DNA of 64,000 nucleotides from Collinsella sp. AM17-1 (GTDB taxonomy: Bacteria; Actinomycetota; Coriobacteriia; Coriobacteriales; Coriobacteriaceae). Every line of letters starts with the position of its first letter. Positions within the stretch are counted from its first letter, which is position 1. The stretch lies in assembly GCF_003470665.1 (NCBI RefSeq), contig NZ_QRJZ01000003.1, forward strand, positions 1 through 64,000, read 5' to 3'. A program made the translations under genes and the position numbers. The notes below the pieces were generated by a model that was not told where the DNA came from, did no database searches, and saw only the letters and a program-made list of their open reading frames with translations. Positions 15,815 to 25,194 of the stretch are shown one piece after another.

Positions 15815-17190
15815 TAGCGCGGCTCGCCCACAACGGAGCCGGACAAATACCAGGTCTTGGCAACGTCAACGTCAACATCAACGATCTTGCCAACAAGCTG
15901 ATCGATGCTGTAGCCCTCGGGGATGGGCGCATGCACGGTCTGATTCTTGGGACTCTTACCCAGCAGGACCGCGTCGTTCTTTTTACTCGTTCCCTCAATG
16001 AGCGCCGGCACCACAGTATGGAGCTCACCCTGGTTATACTCGTGTGCCGTGGTCTCGATAACCTTAACCAGGCGGTTGAAACGCTCGAGAATAACCTCAT
16101 GCGGCGTAGGATCGTCAATCTCGGCGGCCGGGGTACCGGCGCGCTTGGAATAGATGAAGGTATAGGCCTGAGCATAGCGGACCGTCTCGGCAAGTGAGAG
16201 CGTCTGCTCAAAGTCTTCTTCATTCTCGCCCGGAAAGCCAACGATAATGTCAGTCGAGAGCGCGATATCGGGCATGCGGTTGCGAATGCGATCGACCAGG
16301 CCCAGATAGTCCTCGCGTGTATAACGGCGATTCATCTCTTTGAGGATCCGCGTCGAACCTGACTGGACGGCCAAGTGCAGCTGCGGCATAACGGCAGGCG
16401 TCTCGGCCATGGCGTCGATGGTCTCGGGCAACAGATCCTTGGGATGCGAAGACGTAAAGAAGATACGCTCCACACCCGTATCGCCCACGGCGCGCAGCAA
16501 ATCGGCAAAACGCGGCTTGCCAAACAGATCGCGACCATATGAGTTAACGTTTTGGCCCAAAAGTGTGATCTCGCGCACGCCCTGGCGCACCAGACCGGTC
16601 ACCTCGTCGACAATCTCCTCGAAGGGGCGGCTCTTTTCGCGACCGCGTACGTACGGCACGATGCAGTAGGTGCAGAAATTATTGCAGCCCGTCATGATGG
16701 GCACCCAAGCGTGATACTGGGTCTCGCGATGCCACGGCATGCTCATGGCATCCGTATCCTCATGCTCATTGGTACGGATATGACGCTTACCATCAAGGAA
16801 CGCCTCGGCAATGAGCTCGGCCACATGTGCGATGGAATGCGTGCCAAAAATGACATTGACATTATCGACGTTGGTGAGCAGGACCTCGCCATCGCGCTGC
16901 GCGATACAGCCACCCACGGCAACCACGCGCTTGCCCGAAGGCGAAGGCGGCAGGCTTTTGCAGGAATTGCACTGACCGTACAGGCGAGTATCGGCGGCCT
17001 CGCGCACGCAGCATGTCATGAAGACAACAATATCGGCATGCTCGGGATCGAGCGCCATGAGGCAACCATACGAATCGAGCAGACCGCTCACGCGCTCGGA
17101 GTCGTGCTGATTCATCTGGCAGCCAAAGGTGCGGATAAAGTAGGTTTTACCGGCAAGAATATCGCGTACGGAACGCTGGTCCATGTGCAT
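15814..17190 (-). CDS. miaB: tRNA-2-methylthio-N6-dimethylallyladenosine synthase
   Basis: The 458-residue methylthiotransferase has an N-terminal UPF0004 domain with cluster cysteines (TFGCQMN, TCCVRE), a radical SAM motif CNNFCTYC (about residue 170) and a C-terminal TRAM domain. It converts i6A37 to ms2i6A37 in tRNA. Two starts are possible, ATG at 17190 or at 17184; AGGACT precedes both. RimO and MtaB paralogues also lie in this window; the i6A37 assignment rests on sequence pattern and the adjacent miaA. Confidence 0.95.
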   Translation of the reverse strand: MHMDQRSVRDILAGKTYFIRTFGCQMNQHDSERVSGLLDSYGCLMALDPEHADIVVFMTCCVREAADTRLYGQCNSCKSLPPSPSGKRVVAVGGCIAQRDGEVLLTNVDNVNVIFGTHSIAHVAELIAEAFLDGKRHIRTNEHEDTDAMSMPWHRETQYHAWVPIMTGCNNFCTYCIVPYVRGREKSRPFEEIVDEVTGLVRQGVREITLLGQNVNSYGRDLFGKPRFADLLRAVGDTGVERIFFTSSHPKDLLPETIDAMAETPAVMPQLHLAVQSGSTRILKEMNRRYTREDYLGLVDRIRNRMPDIALSTDIIVGFPGENEEDFEQTLSLAETVRYAQAYTFIYSKRAGTPAAEIDDPTPHEVILERFNRLVKVIETTAHEYNQGELHTVVPALIEGTSKKNDAVLLGKSPKNQTVHAPIPEGYSIDQLVGKIVDVDVDVAKTWYLSGSVVGEPR

Positions 17191-17229
17191 AAGTCCTAAC
17201 GATGGGGGGCGAATCGAGGCAAGCAGAAG

Positions 17230-17547
17230 CTATGCCACAGGCTTAACATCATCAATGACGACGTTATCCATAGCAGCTCGATTGATCTGGTGAACGTAGA
17301 TAGAAAGGCGGATGGCTGTGCGCGACTCCCCATTAATGAGGATGTCGGAGAACACAGGCGCGCAGGAAATATCAAAACCGGTTGGAATCAAAAAACCGCG
17401 CGCGATAGCCACGGCCTTAATGGCCTGGTTGACAGCACCGGCACCGACACACTGGATGTTGACGGGTACACCATCCTTGACCATGCCGGCGATGGCGCCG
17501 GCAACGGACGCGGGCGATGATTTGCTTGATACCTTCAGGCAATCCAT
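17230..17547 (-). CDS. spoVS: Stage V sporulation protein S (SpoVS) family
   Basis: The 105-residue protein starts with DCLKVSSKSSPASVAGAIAG and continues VNIQCVGAGAVNQAIKAVAIARG, the hallmarks of SpoVS, an Alba-like small nucleic-acid-binding fold. It is longer at the C-terminus than the 86-residue Bacillus protein. AGGAG lies seven bases before the ATG at 17547. SpoVS occurs in many non-sporulating bacteria; its position near rny matches Bacillus. Its role here is unknown. Confidence 0.93.
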   Translation of the reverse strand: MDCLKVSSKSSPASVAGAIAGMVKDGVPVNIQCVGAGAVNQAIKAVAIARGFLIPTGFDISCAPVFSDILINGESRTAIRLSIYVHQINRAAMDNVVIDDVKPVA

Positions 17548-17621
17548 GAAGAAACTCCTGCGTTTAAAAGTACGTTTTAACTGCAATAACTTTATCGTAC
17601 CGAGTGGACTCGGTAAAGGCA

Positions 17622-18707
17622 CTATTCCTCTTTGGCAAGATCGAAGGTCACGGTGATTCGATCACGCGAAACGCGAATCTTTGGGTCGCCGCAAAGGTTG
17701 AGATAGTACCGGGCGGCAAGGTCATTAAAGTCGCGCTCCACAGCACGCGAAAACTGTGCCATGTCATCCTTGGCAATACGTAGCCCGCGACGATCCTTCG
17801 CGAGATCGACAGGAGCCGGCGCATGCGAGGACGAATCACGTTCGCGCAGCAGACGCGCGGTCACACCGCGAACGGGCTTAATCTGCCCTGCCAAAATGCG
17901 ATGTGCCGTGCGCTCGGACATCTCAAGACCCAAACCCGAGCAGATACGGATAAAGTCCTCGGCATCGGAGGCAAGGCCTAGACGATCAACAACCGGAAGC
18001 TCGCTCTCGTCATCAATAAACAGGAGACGAGACGTATCGAGCCGACTTGACGCCTGAGCATAAAGGGTCGCGGCAATCTCAGACGGAGAACCAAGATAGA
18101 CATCGCAACCACGCAGCTCCTCGAGCGCAAACTCACAGGCAGCGCGAATAATATTATGCGGACCGCGAGCACAGACATAACGTCCGTCCTCATCCTTGAC
18201 GGCCTGGGGCCAGCTGGACTGATCGGCACGCTCACTAAGGCGGTCGGCCGCAACGCTCACCTTAAAGGCTGAACCAAGATCGACGCCGGACGTGACCACA
18301 CGGGCCTCGTCGGTGTTCTGCTTGATTGAAAACAATGCCATACCACGACCGTGAACGCCCCAACGGTCCATCTTCATGCTCTCGAGCTTGGAGGTAACGC
18401 GGGCATCGAAGATTCGCTCTTGCATATCCTGCGGAACGCCCGAACCGTTATCCAGAAAGACAAGCGTGCGGACGCCATCTTCCTTGGTCGTGGCGAGATA
18501 GACCTTGTCGGCGCCAGCATCGCGAGCATTACGGAGCATTTCGATGACGATATCCTCGACATGTTGAATGTCGTGCTTTGCCTGGCGCCGCTCGGCCTCC
18601 GAAACGCGGAGGCGGACATACCCCTCGCCAAGGTTCTCCTCGACGCGAAGGTTGCCCTCCCCCGACATCGACGCGATAAATGAGATGAGCTCGTTCGCGT
18701 CGCTCAT
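17622..18707 (-). CDS. GHKL-superfamily ATPase of unknown function
   Basis: The 361-residue protein has a Bergerat ATP-binding fold near its N-terminus: N-box EDIVIEMLRNARDAGA (about residues 51-66), G1 FLDNGSGVP (about 89-97) and G2 GVHGRGMALFSI (about 117-128). There is no histidine-kinase phosphoacceptor domain or transmembrane segment, so it is closer to MutL/Hsp90/MORC-type ATPases. The C-terminal half has no domain I recognise. It begins one base after rny ends and lies just upstream of spoVS, suggesting a link to RNA or nucleoid functions, but no role is established. Confidence 0.7.
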   Translation of the reverse strand: MSDANELISFIASMSGEGNLRVEENLGEGYVRLRVSEAERRQAKHDIQHVEDIVIEMLRNARDAGADKVYLATTKEDGVRTLVFLDNGSGVPQDMQERIFDARVTSKLESMKMDRWGVHGRGMALFSIKQNTDEARVVTSGVDLGSAFKVSVAADRLSERADQSSWPQAVKDEDGRYVCARGPHNIIRAACEFALEELRGCDVYLGSPSEIAATLYAQASSRLDTSRLLFIDDESELPVVDRLGLASDAEDFIRICSGLGLEMSERTAHRILAGQIKPVRGVTARLLRERDSSSHAPAPVDLAKDRRGLRIAKDDMAQFSRAVERDFNDLAARYYLNLCGDPKIRVSRDRITVTFDLAKEE

Positions 18708-18708
18708 A

Positions 18709-20259
18709 TTATTTAGCGATATCGACAGCGCGGCTCTCGCGAATCACGACGACGCGCACCTGACCGGGATACTCCATCTCTTCCTCGATCTGATGGGCGA
18801 TATCGTGAGCCAGGACCGTGGACTGGGCATCGGAGATCTTGTCCGGCTGAACCATGACGTGGACCTCGCGACCGGCCTGCATGGCATAGGTACGCTCGAC
18901 GCCGTCATGGGAGTTGGCGATCTCCTCGAGCTTCTCAAGACGCTTGATGTAGTTCTCGGCAGACTCGCGACGGGCGCCGGGGCGAGAAGCGGAGACGGCA
19001 TCGGCGGCCTGTACCAGGACATCGAGTACCGTGTTGGGGTCGACATCGGCATGGTGAGCCTCGATAGCATGAACGATAACGGGCTTCTCGCCATAACGGC
19101 GAGCAAGCTCGGCGCCGATGACGGCATGCGGGCCCTCGACGTCGTGGTCGATTGCCTTGCCCAGGTCGTGCAGCAGGCCGGCGCGTTTGGCAGTCACAAC
19201 GTCCAGGCCAAGCTCGGAAGCCATCACGCCGCACAGGTCAGAGACCTCGAGGGAGTGCTGAAGCACGTTCTGACCAAACGAGGTACGGTAGCGCAGGGCA
19301 CCAAGGGTCTTGACGATCTCGGGGTGCAGGTCGTGAATGCCGGTATCGAAGGCAGCCTGCTCGCCAGCCTCGCGCACGCGCTGCTGAACCAGGTCGGCAG
19401 CCTTGTGATACATCTCCTCGATGCGGGCGGGGTGAATGCGGCCGTCGGCGATGAGGTTCTCGAGGGCAACACGGGCGGTCTCACGACGGACCGGGTCGAA
19501 GCTCGAAAGAACGACGGTCTCGGGCGTGTCGTCGATCACGAGGTTGACGCCGGAAACCTGCTCGAACGTACGGATGTTGCGACCCTCGCGACCGATGATA
19601 CGGCCCTTGAGGTCATCAGAGGGAATGTGCACGGAGGTAACGGTGACCTCGGCAGTGTGGTCGGCAGCGCAGCGCTGAATCGCCAGGGACAGAATCTCCT
19701 GGGCGGTCTTGTGGCACTCGGCGCGAACCTGCTGCTCGGACTCGCGAATGATCGTGGCAGCCTCGTGGGTGACCTCGCCACGAACCTTATCGAGGAGCTC
19801 CTTGTGGGCGTCCTCGCGGGTAAGGTCGGCGATACGCTCGAGCTCGGAGGTCTGCTTTGCGCAGAGCTCCTCGAGCTCTCGGGAGCGCTTCTCGACCTGA
19901 CCGGCCTGACTGGACAGCTGATGCTCGCGCTTGTCGAGAGCGTCGTTACGGCGATCGAGGGATTCCTCGCGCTGCATCACGCGGTTCTCGAGCGTACGAA
20001 TCTCGCTCTTACGCTGCTTGTCCTCGGCCTCGGCGGCCTGCTTGTTCTTGATGATCTCCTCTTTAGCCTCGAGCAGAGCCTCTTTTTTGAGGGTCTCGGC
20101 CTGACGCTTAGCATCACCGATCAGGGACTCAGCCTGTGCGTGTGCCGACTGAATCTTTTCGTCGGCCTCGTGAAGACTACCCTGCTTGGCGGTGCGCATG
20201 TAGGCAATGGCGGCGACGGCACCCAAAACGATGCCAACGAGCGCTGCAATGATAGGCAT
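18709..20259 (-). CDS. rny: Ribonuclease Y
   Basis: The 516-residue membrane-anchored endoribonuclease starts mRNA decay. It has an N-terminal transmembrane helix (residues 3-20), a long charged coiled coil (about 30-190), a KH domain with [12 protein letters not shown], and an HD domain ([21 protein letters not shown]). I chose the ATG at 20259, with AAGGAG five bases upstream, over a GTG at 20265. A consensus promoter lies about 170 bases upstream, with a terminator-like hairpin between. The GHKL ATPase gene follows directly. Confidence 0.96.
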   Translation of the reverse strand: MPIIAALVGIVLGAVAAIAYMRTAKQGSLHEADEKIQSAHAQAESLIGDAKRQAETLKKEALLEAKEEIIKNKQAAEAEDKQRKSEIRTLENRVMQREESLDRRNDALDKREHQLSSQAGQVEKRSRELEELCAKQTSELERIADLTREDAHKELLDKVRGEVTHEAATIIRESEQQVRAECHKTAQEILSLAIQRCAADHTAEVTVTSVHIPSDDLKGRIIGREGRNIRTFEQVSGVNLVIDDTPETVVLSSFDPVRRETARVALENLIADGRIHPARIEEMYHKAADLVQQRVREAGEQAAFDTGIHDLHPEIVKTLGALRYRTSFGQNVLQHSLEVSDLCGVMASELGLDVVTAKRAGLLHDLGKAIDHDVEGPHAVIGAELARRYGEKPVIVHAIEAHHADVDPNTVLDVLVQAADAVSASRPGARRESAENYIKRLEKLEEIANSHDGVERTYAMQAGREVHVMVQPDKISDAQSTVLAHDIAHQIEEEMEYPGQVRVVVIRESRAVDIAK

Positions 20260-20294
20260 GCTCACTCCTTTTTATGGATTCGTTACACAACAAA

Positions 20295-20320
20295 GCGAAC
20301 CGTCCTTACGAACGGCTCGC
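20295..20320 (-). terminator. Terminator-like hairpin in the rny leader
   Basis: The arms GCGAACCGT (20295) and ACGGCTCGC (to 20320) pair with one mismatch around an 8-base loop. On the minus strand TTTGTTGT follows. Because a promoter sits upstream of it (20426-20454), it could attenuate rny; it could also simply end recX transcripts. Confidence 0.5.
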
Positions 20321-20425
20321 GACATTTGAGTAATATGGGCGCAGCTTATGCGGGTCGGATACAGATAAACATATAAACAAACTCATCACAGATGAGCACA
20401 TATCACAAAGCAAATGACAATGTTT

Positions 20426-20454
20426 ATCGTACGTTGAACCACAACAACTGTCAA
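20426..20454 (-). promoter_or_regulatory. Predicted rny promoter
   Basis: On the minus strand a perfect TTGACA (20454-20449) is followed after 17 bases by TACGAT (20431-20426). The predicted 5' leader is about 160 bases. Confidence 0.65.
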
Positions 20455-20516
20455 ATAAATGGCCCCAGCACGGCGGCTAAAACGCGGTGAACGGCAGGGC
20501 CACAAAACGCATACGC

Positions 20517-21209
20517 CTAAAGCGCACATTCCTCACATTCGGCATCGAGACGTGCCTTAACGGCATCGGCGGCGATGTGATACGAAAAGCCCTTGCCCAT
20601 CAAAAACCGAACCAGTTTTTCGAATCCGCGCGTCTCTGGAACACGCCGCTTAACGAGCAGGGCTGACGCACGCGCCAAATCGTCTTCGACGGCAAAATAA
20701 TCCTCGGGATAACCGGGAATGTCATCGAGCACGACATGACGGCGCTTGAGCTCGGTCTCGATTTTACGCTGTCCCCAACCACGCCGCTTGCGTTCCTCGA
20801 TAAAGTACGAGCAAAATCGGTTCTCGTCTAAAAAGCGATACTCGGTGGCACGCTCGACGGCGAAATCGATCGCGGGCTGGTGAAAGCCGTAGCGAGCCAG
20901 CTTGTCACGGACCTCACCCGTCGCATGGTCGCGGCGCGATAACATCTCAGTCACCATGGTAAGTGCACATTTACGCTCGATGAGCTGCACCGCCTCACAA
21001 AAGTTATCCCAATCACAGGGAAGATCGGGGCGGTTTTTGACATACAGGCGCGCGACCCGCACGGGAATCCAAATGGACCGCTCAAAACCGCCCTCAAGCT
21101 CACAATCGATATGTGCGCAAGGCTTTTTGGACGCATACCCGCTCGAGAACGAGGAGGCCGCCTTCTTATCGGGAAAGACGACCGTGGCCTCGGTCACCGT
21201 ATACGACAT
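20517..21209 (-). CDS. recX: Regulatory protein RecX
   Basis: The 230-residue protein contains the three-helix RecX repeats (MVTEMLSRRDHATGEVRDKLARYGF, then ENRFCSYFIEERKRRGWGQRKIETELKRRHV, here shortened in sense), which bind RecA filaments and limit their activity. The N-terminal 70 residues are a family-variable extension. It follows recA by 11 bases and has no clear ribosome binding site, so low-level translation coupled to recA is likely. Confidence 0.88.
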   Translation of the reverse strand: MSYTVTEATVVFPDKKAASSFSSGYASKKPCAHIDCELEGGFERSIWIPVRVARLYVKNRPDLPCDWDNFCEAVQLIERKCALTMVTEMLSRRDHATGEVRDKLARYGFHQPAIDFAVERATEYRFLDENRFCSYFIEERKRRGWGQRKIETELKRRHVVLDDIPGYPEDYFAVEDDLARASALLVKRRVPETRGFEKLVRFLMGKGFSYHIAADAVKARLDAECEECAL

Positions 21210-21220
21210 GAGCGTAACCG

Positions 21221-22369
21221 CTACTCGTCGTCATCATCGAGCATGGCGGAACCATCGATGGCGTAAAGCTCGTCAAACTCCTCAGGCGCAGGCTGATCGG
21301 TCAGCTCTACCTCGGACGGAGCATCGTCATCAAACTCAAGCCCGCAGGCAAGACGGACCTTATGCTCAATCTCGTCGGCGCAATCGGGGTGTTCGCGCAG
21401 GAACGCCTTGGCGGCCTCGCGACCGTTGCCGAGCTTGTCCTCGCCATAGGCAAACCAGGAGCCCATCTTCTTGCAGATGCCGCACTCGACAGCCATGTCC
21501 AGAATCGAGCCCTCCTTAGAGATGCCCGTACCGTACATAATGTCGAACTCAGCAGAACGGAACGGAGCTGCCACCTTGTTCTTAACGACCTTAGCGCGCA
21601 CGCGGTTACCGATAACCTCGTCCTTAAGCTTAATGCTATCGATACGGCGAATGTCGATACGCACCGAAGAGAAGAATTTAAGGGCGCGGCCGCCCGTCGT
21701 GGTCTCGGGGTTGCCGAACATGACGCCGATCTTCTCACGCAGCTGGTTAATGAAGATGCACGTCGTGTTGGACTTAGACAGCGAGCCGGCGAGCTTGCGG
21801 AGCGCTTGGCTCATCAGGCGAGCCTGAAGACCGACCGTAGTGTCGCCGATTTCTCCCTCGATCTCGGCACGCGGGGTCAGCGCGGCGACGGAGTCAACAA
21901 CGATGGCATCGATGGCGCCGGAACGCACGAGCATGTCAACAATCTCGAGCGCCTGCTCGCCCGTATCGGGCTGAGAAATGAGCACCTCGTCGATATCCAC
22001 GCCGATACGCGCGGCATACGTGGGATCGAGCGCATGCTCGGCATCGATAAATGCCACAACGCCACCCATTGCCTGGGCCTCGGCCAGGATCTCGAGCGAA
22101 AGCGTCGTCTTACCGGAGGACTCAGGACCGTAAATCTCGACGATACGGCCACGCGGCACGCCGCCGATACCCAGCGCGGCATCGAGTGCCAGAGCGCCCG
22201 TAGGGATGGCCTCGACCTCGAGCTCGGGGCCACCGTCGCCGTACCTCATGATGGAACCCTGGCCGAATTTCTTCTCGATCTCGGCCTTGGTGGTGGCGAT
22301 CATCTCATCGCGCTCTTTACCCGTCGTGCGAGCATGAACGGTACGTACGGGACCTGAATTCTTGGCCAT
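21221..22369 (-). CDS. recA: Recombinase RecA
   Basis: The 382-residue recombinase has Walker [10 protein letters not shown], Walker B VVDSVAAL and the typical acidic C-terminal tail ending DDDDE. It forms filaments on single-stranded DNA, drives homologous recombination and stimulates LexA cleavage. The ATG at 22369 has GAGGAGGG six bases upstream. Its promoter contains a LexA box in the spacer, and a phased repeat lies further upstream. Confidence 0.98.
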   Translation of the reverse strand: MAKNSGPVRTVHARTTGKERDEMIATTKAEIEKKFGQGSIMRYGDGGPELEVEAIPTGALALDAALGIGGVPRGRIVEIYGPESSGKTTLSLEILAEAQAMGGVVAFIDAEHALDPTYAARIGVDIDEVLISQPDTGEQALEIVDMLVRSGAIDAIVVDSVAALTPRAEIEGEIGDTTVGLQARLMSQALRKLAGSLSKSNTTCIFINQLREKIGVMFGNPETTTGGRALKFFSSVRIDIRRIDSIKLKDEVIGNRVRAKVVKNKVAAPFRSAEFDIMYGTGISKEGSILDMAVECGICKKMGSWFAYGEDKLGNGREAAKAFLREHPDCADEIEHKVRLACGLEFDDDAPSEVELTDQPAPEEFDELYAIDGSAMLDDDDE

Positions 22370-22399
22370 GAATAGCCCTCCTCTTAACAACCTGCATCG

Positions 22400-22428
22400 A
22401 TAATAAACGAACGGCTGTTCGTGGTCAA
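22400..22428 (-). promoter_or_regulatory. recA promoter with embedded LexA box
   Basis: On the minus strand TTGACC (22428-22423), a 17-base spacer and TATTAT (22405-22400) form a near-consensus promoter. The spacer contains the LexA box CGAACAGCCGTTCG (22421-22408), so bound LexA would block RNA polymerase. Confidence 0.88.
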
Positions 22429-22459
22429 CCGTTCAGATAAATCATATGCAGCCGACCTT

Positions 22460-22520
22460 TCCAAAACCCAACCAAAAGCCGACCAAACACTGACCAAATG
22501 CTTGACCATAAAGGGCCAAA
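22460..22520 (-). promoter_or_regulatory. Helically phased CCAAA repeats upstream of the recA promoter
   Basis: On the plus strand, TCCAAA, ACCAAA, ACCAAA, ACCAAA and ACCATA begin at 22460, 22471, 22482, 22493 and 22505, about one DNA turn apart, and GCCAAA follows at 22515. They begin about 30 bases upstream of the recA -35 box. The 18 bases 22470-22487 match 51259-51276 upstream of comEA at 16 positions. Confidence 0.6.
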
Positions 22521-22595
22521 TAAGAACAAGGCAGGCAAAAATACACCTATGAACAGCACAAACGCTAAATTCTTCTGAGGTCCCCATCTCCACAA

Positions 22596-22619
22596 TTAAG
22601 GGGCCCGGAGGCCCCTTAA
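22596..22619 (-). terminator. Terminator after cinA
   Basis: Perfect 10-base arms (TTAAGGGGCC and GGCCCCTTAA) surround the loop CGGA. It lies 7 bases beyond the cinA stop on the minus strand. Confidence 0.7.
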
Positions 22620-22626
22620 AACACGT

Positions 22627-23163
22627 CTATTCCATAGAATCGAGCACGCAGACAATGCGACCCAATGCCTCCGTGACCGCATGGGCACGAACACACGAAC
22701 GATCGCCCTCATAGTGGCAGCGCACAGAGTCCACGATCGGCACTCCCCCATCGGCCGAGCGATACGCCCAGCCAATATAAAAAGTGCCAGCCGGATCGTC
22801 CTCGGTCCCTCCACCCGGGCCGGCATAGCCAGTCGCGCTCACGGCAATATCGCTCTGATACAGCTCCAGCGAACCGGCAGCCATCTCGCGCGCCGTCTGG
22901 TGCGACACGGCGCTAAACCGATCGAGCGTCTCCTGCTCAACACCCAGAACACGATGCTTGATCTCATCGCAATAGGTCACCGCACCGCCGCGCAGCACCG
23001 CCGAGGCGCCCGAGATATCGGCAATCGTCGAGGCGATCATACCCGCCGTCAGCGACTCAGCCGTAGAAACCGTCACGCCCCGAGCGCTCGCGCGCTCGAC
23101 AATATCGCGCGCCAGCTCCTCGTTATGTGCGGAAATCTGCTCAAAAGAGTCCGCCATACCCAC
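22627..23163 (-). CDS. CinA C-terminal domain protein (nicotinamide-nucleotide amidase, PncC-like)
   Basis: The 178-residue protein consists of the CinA C-terminal amidohydrolase domain alone (TVSTAESLTAGMIASTIADISGAS abbreviated: the serine/glutamate motif near residue 33, then VSATGYAGPGG). It recycles nicotinamide mononucleotide to nicotinate mononucleotide. The N-terminal molybdopterin-binding domain of full CinA is absent, although the pgsA-cinA-recA order is kept. The start may be GTG at 23163 or ATG at 23157; I kept the first. Confidence 0.88.
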   Translation of the reverse strand: MGMADSFEQISAHNEELARDIVERASARGVTVSTAESLTAGMIASTIADISGASAVLRGGAVTYCDEIKHRVLGVEQETLDRFSAVSHQTAREMAAGSLELYQSDIAVSATGYAGPGGGTEDDPAGTFYIGWAYRSADGGVPIVDSVRCHYEGDRSCVRAHAVTEALGRIVCVLDSME

Positions 23164-23169
23164 CAGGAC

Positions 23170-23808
23170 CTAGACCGAAAAGACGATCTTGCGGCAGTTC
23201 CAGAAGTACTGGGCGCCCGAGATAACGGTCAAGACAACGGCAACGGCATACAGGAAGCGCGACACCGAGTAGATGCCGAGCGTCAGCGCCACCGGGCCAA
23301 GGTGCAAGCCGGCCATCGCAAAAACGCACAGGTAACCGCAGATGGAGACCATCGTGGTCGCCGTCTTGTACTTGCCTAGCTTGTCGGCGGCAACGACCAC
23401 ACCGGCCGCACTCGCGACCATGCGTAGGGCGCTCACCAGCAGCTCACGGAACAGGATGATGAACACCGACCACACGGTTACGAAGCCAAAATCCAAGAAC
23501 AGCAGCAGGGCCGAGAACACGAGCAGCTTATCGGCGATGGGGTCCAAGAACTTGCCGAAGTCGGTGATCTCGTTGCGCGAGCGCGCCAGATAACCGTCAA
23601 CCTTATCGGTGCACGACAGGATCACATACAGAATGAAGGCAGCGGCGGCGAGCGGGCCGTCGAAGGTGCTCCAATTCGTACCGGCAACACTCGTGTGAGA
23701 CAGCGCCGAAACGATCATGAACACCGGGATAAAGACGATGCGAACGCACGTCACGATGTTGGCGGGCGTCCAAACACTCGTCAGTTCCTTATTGCTCTCG
23801 TTAGCCAC
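23170..23808 (-). CDS. pgsA: CDP-diacylglycerol--glycerol-3-phosphate 3-phosphatidyltransferase
   Basis: The 212-residue membrane enzyme has the CDP-alcohol phosphatidyltransferase signature as DKVDGYLARSRNEITDFG followed by FLDPIADKLL, and opens TPANIVTCVRIVFIPVF, typical of PgsA. It makes phosphatidylglycerophosphate. It follows rimO and precedes cinA-recA, the usual Firmicutes order. This is the better candidate for housekeeping PgsA than the paralogue at 2249-2965. Confidence 0.92.
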   Translation of the reverse strand: MANESNKELTSVWTPANIVTCVRIVFIPVFMIVSALSHTSVAGTNWSTFDGPLAAAAFILYVILSCTDKVDGYLARSRNEITDFGKFLDPIADKLLVFSALLLFLDFGFVTVWSVFIILFRELLVSALRMVASAAGVVVAADKLGKYKTATTMVSICGYLCVFAMAGLHLGPVALTLGIYSVSRFLYAVAVVLTVISGAQYFWNCRKIVFSV

Positions 23809-23817
23809 GACGCTCTC

Positions 23818-25167
23818 CTACTCCACAACATGACCGATAAGCTCATAGCAGAAGCTATCGGTAAACTCGACGGTCAGAATATCGCCCACGGACGCCTCGC
23901 TGGCGTCCAAGTGAACCGCGCCATCGGAATCGGGCGCCTGGAACCAGGCATGGCCGATCAGCTCGGCGCCATCCTCGGTCTCTTCGATACCGTCGACAAT
24001 CACCTGGGCGCGCTCGCCCACATGTGCGGCGGTGGCGGCAAAACCGAGCGACTCAGCCAGATCCATAGCCTCCTGGGCGCGCTCGAGCTTAACCTCCTCA
24101 TCGACCTGGCCCTCCATCTTGGCGGCCAGGCTGCCCTCCTCCTGCGAGTAGGCAAAGACGCTCGTGTAGTCAAAGCCGACGGTGTCCATAAAGTCGATAA
24201 GGTCGCGGAACTCGTCGTCGGTCTCGGTCGGGAAGCCGACCATGGCCGTGGAACGAATCACGATGCCGGGGATACGCTCACGCAGATCGCGGAACAGGTC
24301 CCCGAGCTCCTGGCGCGAACCGGAACGGCGCATAGCCTTGAGGATGCGCGCGTCGCAGTGCTGCACGGGGATATCGATATAGGGCAGCACCTCGGGGGTA
24401 TCGCGAATCGTCTCGATAAGCTCGTCGGTCATGCCCTCGGGCTGCAGGTAGAGCACACGGACCCAGACGTTGTGCGGGCGCACGGCCTCGGCGACGGCGC
24501 GCAACAGCTGCGCCAGATTGCGCGGCGAGCCCTCGGCGACGTCCTCGTCGGCAAAGTCGGTGCCCCAGATGCCCGTGTCCTGGCCGATCAGCACGATCTC
24601 TCGCACGCCACCGGCAACCAAGTCGCGCACCTCGGAAATAATGCTCTCGGCATTGCGCGAGTGATAACGACCGCGGATATACGGGATCATGCAGAAGCTG
24701 CAGAAGCGGTTGCAGCCATCGGAAATCTTGACATAAGCAACGGCACCCTCGACGGTACGCTTGACCTGCGGGATATAGGCTGCGATCTCACGCTCGACAC
24801 CCAGCACGCCATCGATGACCGCCACGATGCCGTCCTCCTCGTCGGCCTTCACAAAGGCCGCGACCTCGGGCAGCTCGTCAGGCAGGTCGTCGCCATAGCG
24901 CGACGGCACACAGCCGCACATGACGATGGGGCAAGAACGAACGCCGTCCTGAACCTCGTTGGCGAGCTCGAGCGTGGTCTCGATGCTCTCGGACGTTGCA
25001 GAGGCGAGGAACGAGCATGTATTGACGATGGCGATATCGGCATCCTGTGGGTCGAATGCCTCCTCGTAGCCCGCGGCGGTCAAAAGAGAACGCATGCGGT
25101 CGGTGTCAACCTCGTTCTTAGCGCACCCGAGGGTAATGTAGAGCACGGAGCCCAGCGGTGTATCCAT
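23818..25167 (-). CDS. rimO: Ribosomal protein S12 methylthiotransferase RimO
   Basis: The 449-residue radical SAM enzyme methylthiolates an aspartate of ribosomal protein S12. It has the UPF0004 domain start LYITLGCAKNEVDTDRM, the second cluster motif CNRFCSFC (near residue 155) and a C-terminal TRAM domain. GCAKNEVD is typical of RimO rather than MiaB. GAAAGGA lies 12 bases before the ATG at 25167, a slightly long spacing. Confidence 0.94.
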   Translation of the reverse strand: MDTPLGSVLYITLGCAKNEVDTDRMRSLLTAAGYEEAFDPQDADIAIVNTCSFLASATSESIETTLELANEVQDGVRSCPIVMCGCVPSRYGDDLPDELPEVAAFVKADEEDGIVAVIDGVLGVEREIAAYIPQVKRTVEGAVAYVKISDGCNRFCSFCMIPYIRGRYHSRNAESIISEVRDLVAGGVREIVLIGQDTGIWGTDFADEDVAEGSPRNLAQLLRAVAEAVRPHNVWVRVLYLQPEGMTDELIETIRDTPEVLPYIDIPVQHCDARILKAMRRSGSRQELGDLFRDLRERIPGIVIRSTAMVGFPTETDDEFRDLIDFMDTVGFDYTSVFAYSQEEGSLAAKMEGQVDEEVKLERAQEAMDLAESLGFAATAAHVGERAQVIVDGIEETEDGAELIGHAWFQAPDSDGAVHLDASEASVGDILTVEFTDSFCYELIGHVVE

Positions 25168-25194
25168 GTTGAAGAGCGGTCCTTTCGAATGATA

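Noticed and set aside
20295..20320. A LexA box upstream of rny
   Set aside because: CGAAC is present but not as CGAAC-N4-GTTCG; the sequence is better explained as a hairpin.
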